64,000 nucleotides of DNA from Biomphalaria glabrata (Eukaryota; Mollusca; Gastropoda; Planorbidae): positions 37,437,201-37,501,200 of the forward strand of contig NC_074717.1 of NCBI RefSeq assembly GCF_947242115.1, given 5' to 3'. A program made the translations under genes and the position numbers. Below are positions 58,457 to 64,000 of the stretch, in pieces; position 1 is the stretch's first letter, and each line of letters opens with the position of its first letter. The notes beneath the pieces were generated by a model. The model worked only from the letters and a program-made list of their open reading frames with translations, did no database searches and was not told the origin of the DNA.

Positions 58457-59779
58457 AGCAGCCCCCAAAAGGGGAAGAGACACTATTAGTTTTGTGTGGT
58501 CTGTCTGTGCGTCCCATTTAAATCTTGAAAACTAGAAAAGATATTAAAAATCCGACATCATGATATTTTAGACCTTTCAATGTTCTGATGCAAAAGCTGC
58601 TTTTTTTCTTTTTTTCAAAAGCGAAAAAATTTATTGTTAAAATCAACTTTGCGACCATTTTTTTCATAAAAATACACCATTACAACTATTCACTATTAAT
58701 AATAACAAAACATGGAGGCTATTTAGTAGGGGAGATAACCATTTAACATATTTTAAACATATTTATGCAAAAAGGTTTTAGATTTTTTGTCCAATAAAAA
58801 AAATGTTATACAAATGTATTGCTAAGTTATGTAAGTTCTGTCTAAGGCGGATCTTTAAAATAAGGTGGCAAGATAAGATAACCAATGAGGAAGTGCTACA
58901 AAGAGCAGGGTGCCAGGACATCCGCTCTGTTATCAGCAGCAGATGCCTTGGCTGGCTTGGCCACGTTCGTAGAATGCCAGTAGGTCGGCTTCCACAGGAC
59001 ATCCTGTATGGCGATCTAATAGAAGGCAGGAGAGCCGCAAGTCTCCCACTTTTACGTTATATGGATGTATGCAAACATGACATGAAGCTCTTCAAAATTG
59101 ACACTGGCAACTGGGAAGAGGTGGCACTGGACAGATCCACATGGAGAGAGAGCATAAAGAAAGGGTCACAGATTGCAGATGTTAGACACAACAGAAGCAG
59201 AAAGAAGGGTGACAATGCAACGGCACCTGGTGATTATATATGCCCAACCTGCGATCGCAGCTGTGTATGAAGGATTGGCCTCTTTAGTCACACAAGAAGT
59301 TGCAAAGGGAAAAGATTGTCTCTCGAGACGTAAAATGCCACAGAAGGAGTAAGTTCTGTCATACATTTATGAAAAAAAAAAGGGTTAATTTTTTTTTTTT
59401 CAAAGAGACAAAATCTATTTAATACGCATATAAATGGAACATAATTTAAAACAACAATTAATGAGTAGGTTTTCATATTATTACGTGAATTGCAGCTCGA
59501 CCAAACATACACAGGACACTAGAAATGACCCTATACAAAACAATTAGATAATCATTATATGAAATCAGGTCACTTTCACCTAACCCTAACCCTAGGTCTG
59601 CTGGATCGTTGGGGCACCACACAAGATCTGTCAACCTTCTTTCTCCATTCTTCTCTGTCTTTTGCCTTTCATTCTGAAATTCTTTTTGAAAATATTGAAA
59701 CCTGCCTGGGTTGACCACTTCGGGGGTCGATTTTGAGTTTTCACACAAACTGTCTTTGTAACCTTGTTTTTTTTTTAAT
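58457..59779 (+). repeat. Family-A repeat split by a LINE
   Basis: It starts AGCAGCCCCCAAAAGGGG with a short GTC-type tract. After the LINE it continues through CCACTTCGGGGGTCGATTTT and the CACACAAACTGTCTTTG end with T-run. Minus the insertion it is about 805 bp. Confidence 0.8.
58843..59348 (+). mobile_element. 5'-truncated LINE insertion (C-terminal ORF)
   Basis: A frame of about 140 codons reads FKIRWQDKITNEEVLQRAG, then CLGWLGHVRRMPVGRLPQDI, then NWEEVALDRSTWRESI, and ends in a zinc-finger-like CPTCDRSC...RIGLFSHTRSC with one stop inside it. This is the typical C-terminus of the LINE family whose tails lie at 13868, 34578, 41728 and 48115. A 12-bp duplication GTAAGTTCTGTC (58831-58842, 59349-59360) marks the insertion. 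Confidence 0.87.
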
Positions 59780-59984
59780 GTTCTGGATATGAGGGTGATT
59801 ATTCTTTGTTCTGGTAGTAAATTGAATGCAGTAACATTAAAAAAAAAAAAAAAAAAACAAACATGGTTCCTCTTTTTTATTTATTTTTTTGAGGGACCTG
59901 AAAAAATGTAAATAATAGGCCTACAATGTCTTAGTGCATTTGTTCATCTTTAATGAAATTAGAAATGATTAAATGTGTTTAGTT

Positions 59985-60140
59985 TTGTGATTTTTCAAAA
60001 TTTATGGAGCTCTCCAACTGTCTGCTGCCAGCTACTTTCCTCTATGCCAAAGAGGGTCAAACGGCGCCTGAGTTGAGCTTTATAGCGCTTATGAGGGCTC
60101 TGTTACACTGTCTCCTTTAAGCTCCTCACAGGCCTCCAGT
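59985..60140 (-). mobile_element. Possible LINE C-terminal fragment
   Basis: On the minus strand HKRYKAQLRRRLTLFGIEES then WQQTV resembles the KRYKDTLK...SW-Q segment near the end of LINE ORF2. It is short and boundaries are uncertain. Confidence 0.4.
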
Positions 60141-60761
60141 AGAACAGTTACAGTATTTTCACACATGTGACTAATGGGTTATACAAGTTTGTACAAATGA
60201 ATGGCAGCGCTGACAGGTATACAAAGGTGTGGGGTTTACAAAATGTATTTTACTCATAACATAATGGAAACTATGTTTTTTGTATACAACATACTACAGA
60301 TATGACCGTAGGCTCATATTTCACAAGCATGTTGCACTCTGTTTGTTGCTTGTTAGAACAACAACTGAAGCACAATTGTGTCTCAAGGGACAGTCATATG
60401 ATAAGCAACAACTTTATGTACCAGTAGTTCCAGACATGTGGGGTATACAAAGATGTGGGTTAATGATTTTTTTTTCTAATTTTGTAATTTATGCGGACTA
60501 TACACATCTGTGGGATGTATGCAAGAAAATATGGTATTTGTACTGTTGTCTTGTCAGCATATGCCCATTATGGAGCAAATTTGAAATCAAAACCAAATAT
60601 GTGTCACTATTGGTCTAGAATAAAAGTCTAGATTGTGATTTGTATTTTTCCTATGGTTTTAAATTAGCCATGAAAGACTGAATTCTTTACATAATTTCAA
60701 GGATAAATCAGCAATACAAAAAAAATCAACAATACATTGAATTTTTAGACACACCCAAGAA

Positions 60762-60978
60762 CAGAGGTGGCAGTAAGAGTTGGCTAGTTGGTCAACTGCC
60801 TAGGCCTGTGCATAATGTAGTCAAAGGGCCATGTACACTAGTAATAAGGCCCACAGCATTAAAGGCGGACAAGCTCATTAGCATGATGTGCTATGGTGTA
60901 TATAGTCTACATTTAAAGCTCGCAGACCTGAGTATAACACTCAACCAGGGCCCTGCATACTGCTAAATGCCGCCTCTG
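60762..60978. mobile_element. hAT-type MITE, 217 bp
   Basis: The left end CAGAGGTGGCAGTAA and the right end TAAATGCCGCCTCTG are inverted repeats, flanked by a 7-bp match CCAAGAA (60755-60761, 60979-60985). Confidence 0.7.
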
Positions 60979-63900
60979 CCAAGAAACACATTTTTGTCAT
61001 GGCGTTGTTGAGAAATATGAAACTTGAAACACTTGTCATTCATGCAAAAATTGCTAGATAAATTGTGAAGTAGGCCCTCTATTATAAATCTGTCAGTAGA
61101 AATTGCTACAGATATTTCCAGAACAAGTCAAGACATGATCATATTGCATTCCTCATACATGCAAATAGGACATTTCACTGTAACAGTTCAATTGCCTTCA
61201 GACTGCTACCAAACCTACAGTCAAGTTGGAGTCCCTCAAATCAACAGTATGAAACTTGGTTTTATCAGCACATTTAGAGCAGCCATCTTTGCAAGAGAAA
61301 ATAGCTGGACACAGTCATATGCTACAAAGTAAAAAGTTTTGTTCCAAATTGCCTTTCAAAAACAAAGTGCAGTTGTTTAGAGAGTATTGGAGTTTGAACA
61401 CAACTATTGTGTATTGTATTAAGTGACAGTAGAAAGTAGGGACTCAAAGGTAAACCTGTTGCAGAATAAGAGTACACAATCAGAGAAGAGGTTTGGGCTT
61501 AGCACAAGAAGCATGGGAAATCAACTGCTAGGAACTAGCGACATATGACCATCACCCGATTATGAAGTTGAAGTCTTCACAGTATAGCATTTGTTCTCGT
61601 AGTTATGATAATGCAATAACTGTCAAGTAATCAAAGTCAGTAATCTTGTGTGGTCAAGTCACAGGTCTTATCAAGTATAGCATTTGTTCTCGTGATTATG
61701 ATAATGCAATAATTGTCAAGTAATCAAAGTCAGTAATCGTAAGTAATCAAAGTCAATAATCTTGTGTGGTCAAGTCAATAGAATCAAACAGACAACAAAC
61801 ACATTGAAGTCTGGACAAAAGAATGAACAGATGATCTTTGTTTAATGTACAATTATTTTCATCATTACAATACAAAAATATCAATAAAAAGAAAGTAATA
61901 TGTTGCATGGTATATTCCTGAATAAATAGCTCATACACAATTCTGGTTTACACTTAAGTCGCAATTTTCTTTGCAATCATAATATCAGTACACTGAAAGA
62001 CAATTATCTCTACTATCAGGATTTTAAATTTAATTTTTTTTTTTTTTTTTTTAATTTTCTGACAGCTATGGCACAATGATCAATATTAACATTAAGTACA
62101 ATATTAAAATGAATTAATATATATATTATTAATTTTATATGGTAATGCAAACTACTGGAAGTAAAAATGTATCACACCTTCTTCACATAAGCAATCTGTC
62201 CAGCAGTGTTGACTAAATGGATACCACACACTGTCATTCAAAAACATGTCTACAGTAGCTCCCCCTAGGCCAAGTATTTTACACATTAAACATTTGATCT
62301 CACTCCAATGTTAGGCTTATGAGTACTGTTACAAACAAAAAAAATCAAAATAAATGCGAAACAAGTTTGGGCAATATGTATACATGTATATAAAATCACA
62401 TCATTGACTTCACACATTATTTTCTAGTTAATTTTTGTTGGATCAAATACTGAGTCTGAGAGCTGCTTATAGTCAGACCAAATCCACAAGTTCAAGACCA
62501 CATCACAGCACTGATGTCATCAAGTTTGAATGTACACAAGTACACATGTAGAAATTTAAGTAAAGATGCCATAAGCTTTTTACAAAAAATGCACATAATA
62601 CCAGTTTTTCTTAACCTGGGTAGGCATACATTTGAAAGTACTTAAAGTACTAGACTGAAAACGTTAAAATACAAGGTATTATATGATTAAAATTTTAAAA
62701 AACTAAAAACCTTTTTTGGTCAAGTTTTTGATTTAAAGAATTTCAAGAATTTATTTACTTATTTATTTTTCATGAATCATTTTATTTTTTGTGCACAAAT
62801 CTACAAAATGTTAAGAAACAATATCAAGAAGCCATTAGCATGGACTGCAGACATTGAGAACTAAGCACATAAAATGATGTCACTATCTTAGCAACACTGT
62901 GCAAACAATTCATCACAGAGTTCTAACCTGGAAGCAGTTGCACAGTAAACAAGAAACTAGTTTCAACCAATGTGAACCTTCACTATAAAATTGCTAACAC
63001 ATCTACTACTAAATAACTTCATAAAATAAAAAAAAATGACTACCATTAGTACAGTTGTAGACAAAGGAATAATATTACAAAGGGTATTGCTCAATAATAA
63101 ACAAAGGTGTTTAGCAATAACTGGTTACTAAGTAATAAATACAAGCCAATTTTTTTTTTTCAAATTCAATGCATTGTAAACATTAAAAGAGAGAGAGAGA
63201 GAGACATGGTGCTTTCCCTCCCTACAAGTCTCTAAGGCAGACAAAGTGGGTTCAGTTGGTTTCATAAATGAAGAACTTTCAATCATAACATTTTCTTTTC
63301 AAAAGTTTCTAGGCTCAAGAAAAATTAGTATATATTATGTTGATAAATGTATTGCCTTCATCAGGATCAGGCTTCTTTGAGGCTTCATCAGGACCAGGCT
63401 TCTCTGAGGCTTTTTTAAAAAGAAGTCCTGGCAAAAATAAAGGAAATGGACGGACTGATTCTGAGTTATTTAAACAAGTTACAGCATTTGTTAAGTTGTT
63501 AGTAAATACATCAAGGCCAGAACAATAAAAAAAAGAGAAAAAGATAAATGTGTTGTTTTTTTAAATGCGCACTGAATTGTTTTTTTCACAGTGAAAACTA
63601 TTTATTTATAATTAAAAATTATGACAATATCAACATATCCTCAAATGAAAAATGATTTTTACGATGTTTAAAAAAAAGGGTTTACATAATTTTAACATGT
63701 CTGATTAAAAAATTCATTAAAAATCTAGTCTTGTATCTACATTCTTGTATGTCAACTGTATTTCACTAAAACAAAAAAGAATGTATTCAACTGAAATAAA
63801 AAAGGATTACATAAAACATAGGATAAGGAAGATATTCACCTGTCAGCTATTTGAGAAATGCACAATATTTAGATTAAAAACTTAAAAGTAGTACACAATT

Positions 63901-64000
63901 CATTGTAGATATGAATAAAATCATAACAAATTTGATACAAGACACATTTGTATACAATTTCATTCATCTCAAGTAACAATGAAGCTTAATGTGATGAGTG
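60979..64000. other. Gene-free AT-rich DNA at the window end
   Basis: A phrase of about 80 bp (GTATAGCATTTGTTCTCG ... AAGTCAGTAATC) is duplicated at 61583-61655 and 61675-61770. There is a (GA)n tract at 63188-63204. 61850-64000 is low-complexity and repeat-poor, like a long 3' UTR. A minus-strand gene entering from the right is possible, but no codons show it. A 63-codon frame at 63337-63528 is unrecognised. Confidence 0.35.

Overview
The window is eukaryotic, AT-rich and dominated by transposable elements. Its split genes, gastropod-like repeat load (tRNA-derived SINEs, non-LTR retrotransposon tails, many short hAT-type elements) and frequent AGATCTAGATCT-type runs suggest a mollusc, most likely a freshwater (hygrophilan) snail. 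The species assignment is inference. There is no prokaryotic signal (no operons, no CRISPR).

Three host genes can be assembled exon by exon. Two are tandem trypsin-like serine proteases on the minus strand: copy A (coding 21861 down to 13618) and copy B (coding 32742 down to 28766). Both have six coding exons with the same lengths (91, 163, 128, 138, 152 and 165 nt) and the same phases, and each predicts a 278-residue secreted zymogen with an intact His/Asp/Ser triad and a trypsin-type Asp in the S1 pocket. The third gene, on the plus strand (coding 50482 to 57946, seven exons, 415 residues), is the homologue of ENTR1/SDCCAG3, an endosomal trafficking coiled-coil protein. Its NPFSF motif occurs twice.

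Layout: 1-13 kb is gene-poor, with short repeats, SINEs, a 133-bp hAT-type MITE and a composite repeat. 13.4-21.9 kb is protease A, whose introns hold three hAT-type elements, a SINE and a LINE tail. 22-28 kb is intergenic repeat material, including a hAT remnant that still encodes the transposase C-terminal dimerisation segment. 28.6-32.8 kb is protease B, followed upstream by a 1.35-kb minisatellite. 34-48 kb is gene-free: a 1.8-kb hAT-type element, a hAT-in-hAT nest, and three minisatellites (38-, 35- and 36-bp units). 48.1-50.2 kb is a decayed non-LTR retrotransposon on the minus strand, ending about 270 bp from the ENTR1 start codon. 50.5-58 kb is ENTR1. 58-64 kb holds a repeat split by a LINE insertion, then mostly unassigned AT-rich DNA.

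The strongest unusual observations are: a decayed tandem array in protease A intron 4 whose units copy the exon-4 splice donor; near-identity of exon 2 between the two proteases against a much more diverged exon 3 (possible gene conversion); at least nine hAT-type insertions, eight with intact 8-bp target duplications, including one nested pair; and a recurrent (GTCC)n/hairpin element resembling Helentron-derived HINEs. I found no convincing wholly new biological system.
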